A DNA stretch of 64,000 bases, taken from Mediterranea sp. An20. Lineage in GTDB: Bacteria; Bacteroidota; Bacteroidia; Bacteroidales; Bacteroidaceae. Position numbers and translations under genes: made by a program. The notes under the pieces were generated by a model. That model worked only from the letters and a program-made list of their open reading frames with translations, was not told where the DNA came from and did not search any database. The DNA is taken from assembly GCF_002160055.1 (NCBI RefSeq), contig NZ_NFJV01000002.1:1-64000 (forward strand). Reading direction: 5' to 3'. Of this stretch, positions 25,511 to 34,191 are shown piece by piece; position 1 is the stretch's first letter; every line of letters begins with the position of its first letter.

Positions 25511-25716
25511 AAGTAATCAATCTGAATTAGTTTATATCAAACACAGAGACACAAAGTTCTGTAACTGTCTGTCGGTAAAAATGACGGGAGGGCACAGAGT
25601 CCGCGGCTTCGCCGCATACGAGAGAAGGGAAATTAACTCTGTGAGCTATGGACAAGAAAACAAAAACTCTGTGTCTCCGTGCCTCTGTGTTCAGTATCAT
25701 TTAATTTTGCACATTT
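25511..25716. repeat. Family A dispersed repeat, copy 4, both arms
   Basis: The left arm (25511-25606) is the reverse complement of the tail at 6003-6097, with TTTATATCAAACACAGAGAC and GTTCTGTAACTGTCTGTCGG. The right arm (about 25655-25716) contains CTCTGTGTCTCCGTGCCTC and CAGTATCATTTAATTTTGC. The arms can pair through the CACAGAG/CTCTGTG words. It fills the gap between the HAD gene and the P-type ATPase gene. Confidence 0.8.
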
Positions 25717-25718
25717 AC

Positions 25719-28361
25719 TTACTTATTTTTCATTAAGCGTTTCACTCCTCGGTAGATTTCGCCTATCCACAGCACCAGCGACGTGCAGGCGATGATTTGC
25801 AGCCACGTCTGCCAGTCGAGCGGTTCGGTGCGGAACACCTTCCCTCCGAAGGTGACGATAATGAACTGCCCCACGAGGATAATCAGTGCCACGCTCAGCA
25901 TGCCCAAGGCATGGGAAGCATCCTTGAAGATGGAGTGGTTGGTTCCGAACACGCTGGCATTGAACAGGTTCCAGAATTGCAGCATCACGAATACCGTGAA
26001 GAATACGGTGAGGTAGTGTACGCTCATTTCGCCATCAGGCAGCAATCCGTCGGGCAATCCCTTGAAGTAAGCGAGCAGGCCCATGAGGATAGCCAGGAAC
26101 GCGAGTCCGACACCGATGATGTTGTTGCGCATGGGCGGTGTGATGATGAAGTCGGTGCGCTTGCGCGGTTTCTCGTTCATCACGTCCATGCTGGGCGAGA
26201 TAGACGCCAATGCCATTGCCGCGAACGTATCCATGATGAGGTTCACCCAGAGCATCTGCGTGACGGTGAGCGGCAGGGAGGTGCCGAAGAACGCCCCCAG
26301 CAGCACGCTGAGCAGCGCCACCACGTTGATGGTAAGCTGGAAGACGATGAACCGCTGTATGTTCTTGTAGAGCGAGCGTCCCCACATCACGGCGGTGGCA
26401 ATGCTGTGGAACGAGTCGTCCAGCAGGGTGATGTCGCTGGCTTCCTTGGCCACCGACGTACCCGTGCCCATCGAGAGCCCCACCTGTGCATGGTTCAGCG
26501 CGGGTGCATCGTTGGTGCCGTCGCCCGTCACAGCCACCACGGCGCCTTTCTGCTGCAGCAGCTGCACCAGCCGTTGCTTGTCCATGGGGCGTGCGCGGCT
26601 CATTACTTTCAAGTCCATCACGCGTTCCAGTGCCTCCTCGTCGCTCAGCGCGGCAAATTCCACGCCGGTGATGCGGTTGCGTTCGGAGTCGCCGGGTTGC
26701 CAGAGGCCGATTTGTCGGGCAATCTCCGTGGCCGTTCCCGGCGTGTCGCCCGTTACAATCTTCACGCTGATGCCCGCCGACTGGCACTTCTTCACAGCCT
26801 CGGGCACGTCGGGGCGGATGGGGTCGCTGATGGCGAAAATGCCCATGAAGTTCATCCCGCCTTCTGCCACCAGCGCGGCACAGTCTTCTTCGGCGCCGGC
26901 AGGAATCTCCTTATACGCCAGTCCCAGCGTGCGCATGGCTTTGTTCTGGTAGGCAAGCAGTTGGTCGTTGTATTGTGCTATCTGTTCCTTGCTGAGGTTG
27001 CCACACTTACCCATCACGATTTCGGGAGCGCCTTTTATGTAAAGGATGCGTTTCTTGCGGAGGGTCGAATCGACCAGCGTGGCCATATACTTGCGTTCGG
27101 TGGAGAAAGTCAGCTGGTTCACCACCTTGGCTTCCTCACGCAGCTTCATGTAGTCCTGTCCTTTGGCGTTGAGCCACAGCAGCAGGGCTATTTCCGTGGG
27201 GTTTCCCACTCCGGTAGGTTTCTCGCCGGGCGTTTTTTCTTCGAGGAAGGCGGTCGAGTTGGCAGCGATTCCTTCGGCGATGAGTTCGGGCTGGCTTTCG
27301 TCCAGCTTGGCGTCGTACACCTGCATGAGGTTCTGCGTCAGGGTGCCCGTCTTGTCGGTACAGATGACGGTGATGGCTCCCATCGTCTCGCAGGCGTGCA
27401 TTTTGCGCACGAGGTTGTTGGTCTTCAGCATGCGTCGCATGTTCAGCGCGAGGCTCAGTGTGACGCTCATCGGCAGTCCTTCGGGCACGGCCACCACGAT
27501 GAGGGTGACTGCCATCATGAAGTATTTCAATACGATGCGTGCGATGTCCAGCCACTGGTGCCATCCGGTTACCTCGTTCACCTGCAGGTAGGCGTAGAGG
27601 TCTTTCGTGGTGAAGATGACGAACGTGAGGGCTGCGATGGTGAATCCCGCCTTTCCTATGAGGTTGGCGAGTTTGGTGAGCTGTATGTTGAGCGGCGTCT
27701 GTTCCTGGCTCTGTTCGGTGGCCTGTCGTGCCACTTTTCCTATTTCGGTGGCGTCGCCCACCCGTTGCACCTGCATGGTGCCGTGTCCGTCGGTGACGGT
27801 GGTTCCTCGCATCACGCTGTCGGAGGGGTAGGTGGCCTCGTCGTCGAAGTCGGCTTCGTTGGTGGTCTTGTTCACCATCAGTTCTCCGGTCAGGCTCGAC
27901 TCGTTGACTTGCAGCGAGACGGCCTCCACCAGTTGTCCGTCGGCAGGCACTTCCTCGCCGGTGTTCAGTATGACGATGTCGCCCACGACCACGTCTTTTC
28001 GTGGAATTTCGTGTACTTTTCCGTTTCGGATGACGGTGACGGGTGTTTCTTCTCCCACCTGGTTGAGGAGGTCGAACTTCTTGTTAGCGTCGTATTCAAA
28101 GTAGAATCCTATGCCCGTGGCGAGGAAGATGGCGAAGAATATTCCGATGGTTTCGGCATACTCGCTTTCGATGATGGAGATGATGAGCGAGAATACGGCA
28201 GCCACCAGCAGGACGCGGATGACGGGGTCTTGGAATTTCTCCAGGTAAAGTTTCCATACGGAAGGTCGTTTGGGTGGAGTCAGCAGGTTGGCTCCATGTT
28301 GGGCACGGCTTTTCCGTACCTCTTCGTCGGTCAGTCCGACGTGATAATAGTTCTCTTTCAT
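25719..28361 (-). CDS. Calcium-translocating P-type ATPase
   Basis: An 880-residue PMCA/SERCA-type pump that should export Ca2+ with ATP. Motifs in order: actuator domain TGE in SSLTGELMVNK, VAVPEGLPMSVTLSLAL in helix 4, phosphorylation site CTDKTGTLT (Asp near residue 336), KGAPEIVM nucleotide-binding segment, TGDTPGTA and the hinge VTGDGTNDAPALNHAQVG. Ten transmembrane helices are consistent with the hydropathy, and the C-terminal part carries VNLIMDTFAAMALA. Length is normal. A TACATTTG-like -7 element lies 33 bp upstream without a clear -33 box. Confidence 0.94.
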   Translation of the reverse strand: MKENYYHVGLTDEEVRKSRAQHGANLLTPPKRPSVWKLYLEKFQDPVIRVLLVAAVFSLIISIIESEYAETIGIFFAIFLATGIGFYFEYDANKKFDLLNQVGEETPVTVIRNGKVHEIPRKDVVVGDIVILNTGEEVPADGQLVEAVSLQVNESSLTGELMVNKTTNEADFDDEATYPSDSVMRGTTVTDGHGTMQVQRVGDATEIGKVARQATEQSQEQTPLNIQLTKLANLIGKAGFTIAALTFVIFTTKDLYAYLQVNEVTGWHQWLDIARIVLKYFMMAVTLIVVAVPEGLPMSVTLSLALNMRRMLKTNNLVRKMHACETMGAITVICTDKTGTLTQNLMQVYDAKLDESQPELIAEGIAANSTAFLEEKTPGEKPTGVGNPTEIALLLWLNAKGQDYMKLREEAKVVNQLTFSTERKYMATLVDSTLRKKRILYIKGAPEIVMGKCGNLSKEQIAQYNDQLLAYQNKAMRTLGLAYKEIPAGAEEDCAALVAEGGMNFMGIFAISDPIRPDVPEAVKKCQSAGISVKIVTGDTPGTATEIARQIGLWQPGDSERNRITGVEFAALSDEEALERVMDLKVMSRARPMDKQRLVQLLQQKGAVVAVTGDGTNDAPALNHAQVGLSMGTGTSVAKEASDITLLDDSFHSIATAVMWGRSLYKNIQRFIVFQLTINVVALLSVLLGAFFGTSLPLTVTQMLWVNLIMDTFAAMALASISPSMDVMNEKPRKRTDFIITPPMRNNIIGVGLAFLAILMGLLAYFKGLPDGLLPDGEMSVHYLTVFFTVFVMLQFWNLFNASVFGTNHSIFKDASHALGMLSVALIILVGQFIIVTFGGKVFRTEPLDWQTWLQIIACTSLVLWIGEIYRGVKRLMKNK

Positions 28362-28504
28362 TGCGTCGAAATCTATCCTTTTTGTTTCGTTCGCAAATGT
28401 ACAACAATAATTTGGGATGCTCGGTGCGATTAACGCTTTTTTTTCAAGGGGGCGAATCCGGGGCGGGATCTATTTTGACACACCCTCATGCGGAAGGGGA
28501 AAAC

Positions 28505-28572
28505 AAAACTCTGTGACTCCGTGCCTCTGTGTTTGGTATCACTTAATTCTGCACATTTACTTATATATAAGG
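28505..28572. repeat. Family A dispersed repeat, copy 5 (right arm only)
   Basis: AACTCTGTGACTCCGTGCCTC and GGTATCACTTAATTCTGC match the right arm of the copy at 25655-25716, including the following GCACATTTACTTA. The left arm is absent. Confidence 0.75.
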
Positions 28573-28855
28573 TGTGTTTCCGGTATATATAAGGAGCGTG
28601 CTGCTTATACGGTGGCAGTATGCTTCTGCGGTATAAGCGAGATTCGCAAGCAGGCTGAACGTTGCTCTTCCCCGGCATCTTCAGATTGGGTTCGGTCTCT
28701 TTCTTAATACTTGCTTACTTTCTAAATGTACCTATTTACCCCTTATTTAAGGACTTTGGTGTCGCAAAAGGCAAAAAAAGTCCGATTTCTTAAAAATATA
28801 TTGCATTTATTAAAGTTTTTCTCCTAAAAAAGATTAGCTTTATAAAATAACTCTC

Positions 28856-28863
28856 TATATTTG
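28856..28863 (+). promoter_or_regulatory. Candidate -7 element upstream of the AraC-type regulator
   Basis: TATATTTG matches the TAnnTTTG consensus and lies 83 bp upstream of the proposed ATG. The -33 position holds TTAG with an 18-bp spacer, a weak match. It may serve both the regulator and the surface protein downstream. Confidence 0.4.
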
Positions 28864-28946
28864 CCGTGCAAATGATGAACAACAGGGATTGAATTAATAC
28901 CGGTTGCGCTGCTCAGGTAGTGCAATTTGAAAAACGAATAACAACA

Positions 28947-29423
28947 ATGAGAATGGCTATAGGTATGGTACCTATTATAAATAGAGAGATAAAAAGTCAG
29001 CCGTTCGATAAGGAGGCTGACGGAATGCTTGAGGTGGAGAAAATATCTGCCACTCCCAAGATGAAACTGCTGCACGAAAACATCTTGTTTGTCCTTGAAA
29101 ACAGGAAGGTGTATCTGGACAAGACCATCAGCCTGGCTAAGCTCAGCCAGATGCTTTTCACCAATACAACTTATCTCTCGAAAGTAGTCAACCGTTTTTT
29201 CGGGTGCAACCTGAAGACGTTGCTGAATCGGTACCGTGTAGAATATGCCAAGACATTGCTGAAAGATGAGGACTGCAACATGGATGAGTTACCCTCGCAG
29301 TGCGGTTTCGTTTCGCGGAGCACTTTCTATGCTGCCTTCATGAAGTTTCAACACATGACTCCGACCGACTATCGTTCGTTGGTACGTACACAAGCGCTGC
29401 GGGCTAACGGTACATGCGACTGA
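28947..29423 (+). CDS. Short AraC-family transcriptional regulator
   Basis: A 158-residue protein consisting mainly of an AraC-type double-HTH domain (about 45-150): ISLAKLSQMLFTNTTYLSKVVNRFFGCNLKTLLNRYRVEYAKTLL followed by MDELPSQCGFVSRSTFYAAFMKFQHMTPTDYRSL. The N-terminal 40 residues are too short for a ligand-binding domain. The ATG at 28947 is preferred over a GTG at 28920. Only 91 bp separate it from the 988-residue surface lipoprotein gene, so it probably controls that gene. GC content is higher than in the downstream gene. Confidence 0.85.
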   Translation: MRMAIGMVPIINREIKSQPFDKEADGMLEVEKISATPKMKLLHENILFVLENRKVYLDKTISLAKLSQMLFTNTTYLSKVVNRFFGCNLKTLLNRYRVEYAKTLLKDEDCNMDELPSQCGFVSRSTFYAAFMKFQHMTPTDYRSLVRTQALRANGTCD

Positions 29424-29514
29424 GGGACGGGGTGTTAGAATGGGAATTGAGATGAGAATAAATTAATATTAACTAAATTAATTAACTAACTTTATTCACT
29501 AACATCGTTTTTTT

Positions 29515-32481
29515 ATGAAAAAGTGGACTTATTTGGCCGTAGCCGGCATGTTGCTTGGCTCGGCACCGGTTTTCACCGGATGTGTTGACACAGACGAGCC
29601 TTGGGGCGTTGAGCAATTGCGCGGCGCAAAGGCTGAACTGCTGAAGGCAAAAGCTGCTGTTGAACAGGCTCGCGTAGCTTTAGTGCAAGCAGAGGCTGAT
29701 TTGAAGGCTGCGAAAGCAGAAACTGAACGTGCAAATGCTGCATTGCAAGAAGAAATGGCTAGAAAACAGCAGATTGAAAATGACATGCAGGAAGCAAAAA
29801 ATGAGCTCGAACTTCAAGAATTGCAGGCTTTATTGGATCAGACTCTGGCAAGGATTGAAATCGAGAAAGAAGAAGCTGCTTTAGCTTTTGAGGCTGAAAA
29901 AGCAAATTTGCAAGCCTCTGCTGCTCAGGCTCAGTTCGCTTATGAAATGGCTTTGAAGCAAATTGAAATAGCAAAGGCTCTCGGCATCAGCGATCTTGAC
30001 CAAGCTACTCTGACTGCACTGCAACAGGCGGTTACGGATGCTTATGTAACTTTATATGGTGATGCAGTACAACAGTCCAATGGTAACTATGGTCTGACCG
30101 GACAACTGCGTGATGCTAAGAAGAAACTGTATGATGCTCAAATGAACAAGCTGGAAGGCTATGATACAGACAAAGATGGCAACAAGACCACGAACACATT
30201 GTGGATTCCGACTTTGGAAGCTGATGTTGAAGTTAAGAAAGCTCTACTGATGGCTGCTGAAAGTGCTTTGGAAGACTTGCAGGCTTTGGCTGATAAGGAT
30301 ATCGCAGGTACCGATTGGGCTGCTGAGATTGATGCTTTGCAAGAAGAAATTGCAACACTGAAAGCTGAAGTAGAAGAGAAAGAAGCTGAATTGGTGCGTC
30401 AGAAAGCCACTCCGGAATACTTAGCTTTGTATCAAGCTGTAAATGGTGTATATTCAGACTATGAACCCGATGGTATTACGCCTGCTACAGGAGCTACAGT
30501 GGTTAAGAATGGTACTGCCGGTGTATTGCAGGAAAAGAATCAGGCTTTGGCTAAGGCTGCCACTGACAAGAAATCGTTCAACATTGCAGCTTACAAGTCT
30601 ACAATGGAAGTAACACAGGTTATGTCTGATGCTGTTGCTAATCAAATACCTGTAGGCGCGATTTCTATCAATGGTGCCCAGAACTTCTCTTGGGGCAACA
30701 ATGGTGATAAGTCAAAGACTCCGGCTGATGCTCAAACTATCTTGAGTCAATATGAAAATTATTTGAACATATTAAAGACAGTAGTGTGGGTAGATGATAA
30801 TGACATTGCCCAGGCAGAAGCTATCTTGAAACAGGCTCAGGAAGCTGCAGATGCTGCGAAGAAGAAATATGACGAAGCTTATGCAGATTGGGAAGAAGTT
30901 AAGAATATCATTGCTAATGAAACAGATTATCAAGTAGATATTACAGACTTCAAGAAAGTAACTGATGCATATAATACTGCGTACTCTGCTTTGCAAACAG
31001 CTATCACAAATTGGAATGAGGGCTTACAAGCTGCTTACGATGAGGCTTATGATGAGTTATATGAAGCTGAAGTCATAAGTATAAAGGCAGAAGCATTGGG
31101 GTATCAAGGAACTGCAATTTCTCAGATAACTGCAATTGATGGCTTTGATGAAGGTGCTGTTGTCGCTAGTTGGAATACATATAGTAGCGCTAATCGTACG
31201 GAGGCTAATTTGAACAATCTGATTGCTATGAATTGTACAGGATATACATCTGGAAACACAGAGGTAACAGCTGCTGAAATTCAAGCTCAAGTTCAAAGCG
31301 TTCTTACTGCTTATGTTACACAGGAAACTTCTGCTTTAGATTGGGCTGATACGCAAAAGCAGATTGAGGATGATGCTAAAGATGCAGCAGATTCCTTTGA
31401 TACTACTACTGAGGGAGCAGCTTTGATGAAGGCTGTGAGAGATGCAGCAGGCAAAGTTGGTGAAGCTTACGGAAAGATAGACCCGGCTATGGATGCTTAC
31501 ATTGCCATGGCTAAAACATTCGCTCAAGTAACTGATGATGAAGTGTTCAATATTGATTACTTGGTAAGCGCATTGGATAAGGATGGTAAGCCAACAACGG
31601 TTAATGAAGCTAATTGGTATGCGGATGGAACAGGTGATAATGTTATCGGTCATACTGCAGCCAAAATTGTAATCAATAATTCTGATATCACACCGACTGA
31701 GTTGACAACTGCTACTAAGACAACATTTAGTGAGGCATTGTATCAGACTGCACTTGATGCAGTATCTCAGGCTGCTTTCGGTGAAGATAATCGTTATGCT
31801 CCGGTTGATATTGACAAGGCTCAGGGTGGTGCTGCTAAGGCATATCAGGATGCTCTTGACTATGTTGCTCAACAGGAAGCTACCATCAGTGCTAATGAAG
31901 ATCTGAAGGCTCTGCAAACTGAACTCAATACTACTTACACCGGTATTAAGACCGACCTTGCTGCTCAGTACGACAAAGTATTTGCAAGTGAAGTAGCTGC
32001 TATTGATGAAGCCAAGAAAGCTGACGATGCTGCACGCGCAGCTTTGGCTGAGGCAGATGCTCAATTCATAGATCTGAATATTGAGATTGGAGAATTGAAT
32101 GCAGAGTTGGCAGGTAAGGAGTCCGTTTCTGAGAAATTGACCGATCTTGTTGACACATATCTGCAAGAAGCTGGCGCAGTAGATGAAAACGGTAGTTATG
32201 TTACTTATGATCCTGAAACATTTGCTGTGAAGATGCAGGAAGCTGTTGCTGTACAGCAGAAAGCAGTTGCGACTGCCGAACAAAACGTGAAGAGTGCAGA
32301 AGTTGCTTTGCAGAAGGCTCAGGCCGGTGCATTCGATGGCGTTGCATATCACACAATGGTAGTTGAAATTCTTCAGGCTCAGTATGATGCAGCTATGGAG
32401 GCTTATAATAAGGCTCAAGAAGATCTTGCTAAGGCATTGGAGATCATGTCTACTACTTCTGGTGAGCAACCTGCAGAATAA
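29515..32481 (+). CDS. Large coiled-coil surface lipoprotein, probable S-layer-type protein (BT1927-like)
   Basis: A 988-residue protein with a lipoprotein signal (MKKWTYLAVAGMLLGSAPVF, Cys at residue 23) followed by VDTDEP, an acidic run compatible with a Bacteroidetes surface-export signal. Residues about 33-165 and 855-985 are Ala/Glu/Lys-rich heptad coiled coils that could pair N- to C-terminus. The middle is also largely helical (for example TALQQAVTDAYVTLYGDAVQ) with Asn/Thr-rich loops. Codon use is strikingly GCT/GAA/CAG-biased and AT-richer than neighbours, as in highly expressed genes. A BT1926-type barrel follows after 27 bp. In B. thetaiotaomicron the BT1927-BT1926 pair makes an S-layer; that assignment here rests on context and general character, not alignment. 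Confidence 0.7.
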   Translation: MKKWTYLAVAGMLLGSAPVFTGCVDTDEPWGVEQLRGAKAELLKAKAAVEQARVALVQAEADLKAAKAETERANAALQEEMARKQQIENDMQEAKNELELQELQALLDQTLARIEIEKEEAALAFEAEKANLQASAAQAQFAYEMALKQIEIAKALGISDLDQATLTALQQAVTDAYVTLYGDAVQQSNGNYGLTGQLRDAKKKLYDAQMNKLEGYDTDKDGNKTTNTLWIPTLEADVEVKKALLMAAESALEDLQALADKDIAGTDWAAEIDALQEEIATLKAEVEEKEAELVRQKATPEYLALYQAVNGVYSDYEPDGITPATGATVVKNGTAGVLQEKNQALAKAATDKKSFNIAAYKSTMEVTQVMSDAVANQIPVGAISINGAQNFSWGNNGDKSKTPADAQTILSQYENYLNILKTVVWVDDNDIAQAEAILKQAQEAADAAKKKYDEAYADWEEVKNIIANETDYQVDITDFKKVTDAYNTAYSALQTAITNWNEGLQAAYDEAYDELYEAEVISIKAEALGYQGTAISQITAIDGFDEGAVVASWNTYSSANRTEANLNNLIAMNCTGYTSGNTEVTAAEIQAQVQSVLTAYVTQETSALDWADTQKQIEDDAKDAADSFDTTTEGAALMKAVRDAAGKVGEAYGKIDPAMDAYIAMAKTFAQVTDDEVFNIDYLVSALDKDGKPTTVNEANWYADGTGDNVIGHTAAKIVINNSDITPTELTTATKTTFSEALYQTALDAVSQAAFGEDNRYAPVDIDKAQGGAAKAYQDALDYVAQQEATISANEDLKALQTELNTTYTGIKTDLAAQYDKVFASEVAAIDEAKKADDAARAALAEADAQFIDLNIEIGELNAELAGKESVSEKLTDLVDTYLQEAGAVDENGSYVTYDPETFAVKMQEAVAVQQKAVATAEQNVKSAEVALQKAQAGAFDGVAYHTMVVEILQAQYDAAMEAYNKAQEDLAKALEIMSTTSGEQPAE

Positions 32482-32508
32482 TTAGAGTTATCACATTAAC
32501 TTGACACA

Positions 32509-33474
32509 ATGATTAAGAAACTTTGCACAATCTTATTGGCAGCCGTTCTTGCTGTGCCCGCTTGGGCACAGCTTGAGGGCGGCAAGTCGAAGGATGGTGT
32601 AGTGTTTGGCCCTCAGAAAGGTCAATGGCAGATCTCGTTGATGTTGGGCGGCGGTGATTCGTTCTACGACGATAACCTGGGTAGTTTCCTGCTACCCCGC
32701 TACAACAACTTCGGGGGCTCCATCGGTCTTCCCAATGGTGGAACGGGTGGCGTGGTAGATGGTCCGGGCGATGCCTTCAATGGTGCCAACTCCGGCTATC
32801 TGAACGACTACCTGAACATCAGCGGGTTCAATGATAACAGTCTGGTCAACATCATCGGCCTTCAGGCAAAGTACTTCTTCACGGATTGTTGGGACCTCAA
32901 CTTCTCGTTGGGTTACAACATCAACATCACTCCGAAGAAGGACTTCATAGAAGGCGATATGGACGTGGAAGACATGGTGATTCCGGCCCAGAAGTACATC
33001 AACGCACAGGCTACGAACCACTGGTACGTCAACGTCGGTACAGACCGTTACTTTAAGACGCGCAACGCACGCATCCATCCTTATGTGGGAGCCACGGTTG
33101 GCTTCCAGATGGCCCGAATAGAAACGACGGAACCCTACACGGGCAAGTTCGTCAACGACCCGGATCTGGGTGAAAACACCGGGAATACGGGCGGTGAAGT
33201 GAACGAAGATACCAACGATGATACCCTCATCGAACAGCAGGTTTACCTTGCTGCCGGCAAAGTCGGACAGATGTTTGCACTCAAAGGCGCATTGGTAGCC
33301 GGTATCGAATACAGCCTGACGCCCGGTCTGATCCTCGGTTTCGAGATGCAGCCGGTAGCCTACCGCTACGATTTGATTCGCATTGCCCCTCAGGGCTTTG
33401 ACACGTACAGCGTAGGTCATCACAACATCAAGCTCTTTGATGTTCCGATGCTGAAACTCGGCTTCCGTTTCTAA
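32509..33474 (+). CDS. BT1926-like outer-membrane beta-barrel protein
   Basis: A 321-residue protein with a signal peptide (MIKKLCTILLAAVLAVPAWAQ). Alternating amphipathic strands follow (WQISLMLGGGDSFYDD, SLVNIIGLQAKYFFTDCWDLNFSLGYN, HWYVNVGTDRYF, IHPYVGATVGFQMARIE), ending VPMLKLGFRF, a typical C-terminal barrel strand with final Phe. Gly/Asn-rich loops (LPNGGTGGVVDGPGDAFNG) are long. It lies 27 bp downstream of the coiled-coil lipoprotein, is followed by a strong terminator, and is likely its outer-membrane partner. No transport substrate can be read from the sequence. Confidence 0.78.
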   Translation: MIKKLCTILLAAVLAVPAWAQLEGGKSKDGVVFGPQKGQWQISLMLGGGDSFYDDNLGSFLLPRYNNFGGSIGLPNGGTGGVVDGPGDAFNGANSGYLNDYLNISGFNDNSLVNIIGLQAKYFFTDCWDLNFSLGYNINITPKKDFIEGDMDVEDMVIPAQKYINAQATNHWYVNVGTDRYFKTRNARIHPYVGATVGFQMARIETTEPYTGKFVNDPDLGENTGNTGGEVNEDTNDDTLIEQQVYLAAGKVGQMFALKGALVAGIEYSLTPGLILGFEMQPVAYRYDLIRIAPQGFDTYSVGHHNIKLFDVPMLKLGFRF

Positions 33475-33531
33475 GCGGTTATGGACATACGAAGATGCGT
33501 TACTGCGCATCTGGACAGATAATGAAAGTCT

Positions 33532-33575
33532 GAAGGCGATTCAGCTAACCTGTTTAGCCGGGTCGCCTTCCTTTA
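33532..33575 (+). terminator. Terminator after the surface-layer operon
   Basis: GAAGGCGA pairs with TCGCCTTC, with an inner GCTAA/TTAGC pair, and is followed by CTTTATT. A smaller hairpin AGATGCG/CGCATCT lies just upstream at 33493-33512. It separates the coiled-coil/barrel pair from the next genes. Confidence 0.7.
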
Positions 33576-33598
33576 TTAAATACTATTTTTTGCATACA

Positions 33599-34177
33599 AT
33601 GTTGAAACGAATCTTCTTTCTGTTTTTCTCTGTTGCGGTCCTTTACTCCTGTGGCCCGTCTGCCACTTCCGGGGGATGTACCCTGAAAGGTCACATATCT
33701 CTTCCGGAATATGACATGGCTTATCTCTGCGATACCGGACGTCACCCGATTGACAGTTTCACCATCGTCGATGGCAAGTTTGAGTTTGCCGTGGCCGATA
33801 GTGTCAGTCAGCCCTATGCGCTTCTGTTGCAATTAGTGGACCGTGAGGACTCCTTGAACCGGATGGACATGCCCGTGATGGTGGAGAACGGTGAAGTGCG
33901 TATCGCTCTGGGTGAATATATCCGCATCACCGGTACGCCGCTGAACGATGCGGTGCAGCATTTCTTCGACGGCATGCAGGCTTGCAAAGACCGGGTGATG
34001 GCACAGACAGACATCACGGTGGATGAAATCCGGAATGCTTTTTCTGGCTTCTACCGGGAGCAGATCCTGCTGAACCGTGACAATGCATTGGGCAGCTACA
34101 TTTACCGGGAATATTTCTCCCGCCTGCTTCCCTCCGACCGTGAAGCAGTGGAATCCCAACTGAACCAAGAACCATAA
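33599..34177 (+). CDS. DUF4369-domain lipoprotein
   Basis: A 192-residue protein from the ATG at 33599 (MLKRIFFLFFSVAVLYSC, lipobox Cys at residue 18). The first domain, CTLKGHISLPEYDMAYLCD ... DSFTIVDGKFEFAVADSVSQPYALLLQL, is the DUF4369 beta-sandwich usually found N-terminal to thioredoxin-like domains in Bacteroidetes. Here the thioredoxin domain is absent and a short helical tail replaces it. It lies 15 bp before the OmpA-family gene, suggesting a joint role at the cell envelope; no reaction is known. Confidence 0.75.
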   Translation: MLKRIFFLFFSVAVLYSCGPSATSGGCTLKGHISLPEYDMAYLCDTGRHPIDSFTIVDGKFEFAVADSVSQPYALLLQLVDREDSLNRMDMPVMVENGEVRIALGEYIRITGTPLNDAVQHFFDGMQACKDRVMAQTDITVDEIRNAFSGFYREQILLNRDNALGSYIYREYFSRLLPSDREAVESQLNQEP

Positions 34178-34191
34178 AATGTAATACAGTC

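Larger units (their letters stand above)
28362..28946. other. 585-bp intergenic region upstream of the surface-layer locus
   Basis: It contains a family A repeat (28505-28572), several TATAAG-containing half-palindromes at about 28580-28640, a 7-bp inverted repeat GGACTTT/AAAGTCC around 28751-28783 and a -7 element at 28856-28863. I see no gene. No clear pair of longer inverted repeats that would mark an invertible promoter was found by eye. Confidence 0.5.

Noticed and set aside
25797..28433. Long 878-residue plus-strand frame opposite the P-type ATPase
   Set aside because: It is an antisense shadow: rich in His, Gly, Gln and Val with no domain, exactly covering the ATPase gene.
29424..29514. 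Invertible promoter sequences before the surface lipoprotein
   Set aside because: The AT-rich stretch has only short random palindromes (TTAATATTAA, AATTAATT); no paired longer inverted repeats were found.
31336..32469. 377-residue minus-strand frame inside the surface lipoprotein gene
   Set aside because: It results from the strong codon bias of the plus-strand gene and is Ser/Cys/Ile-rich without any domain.
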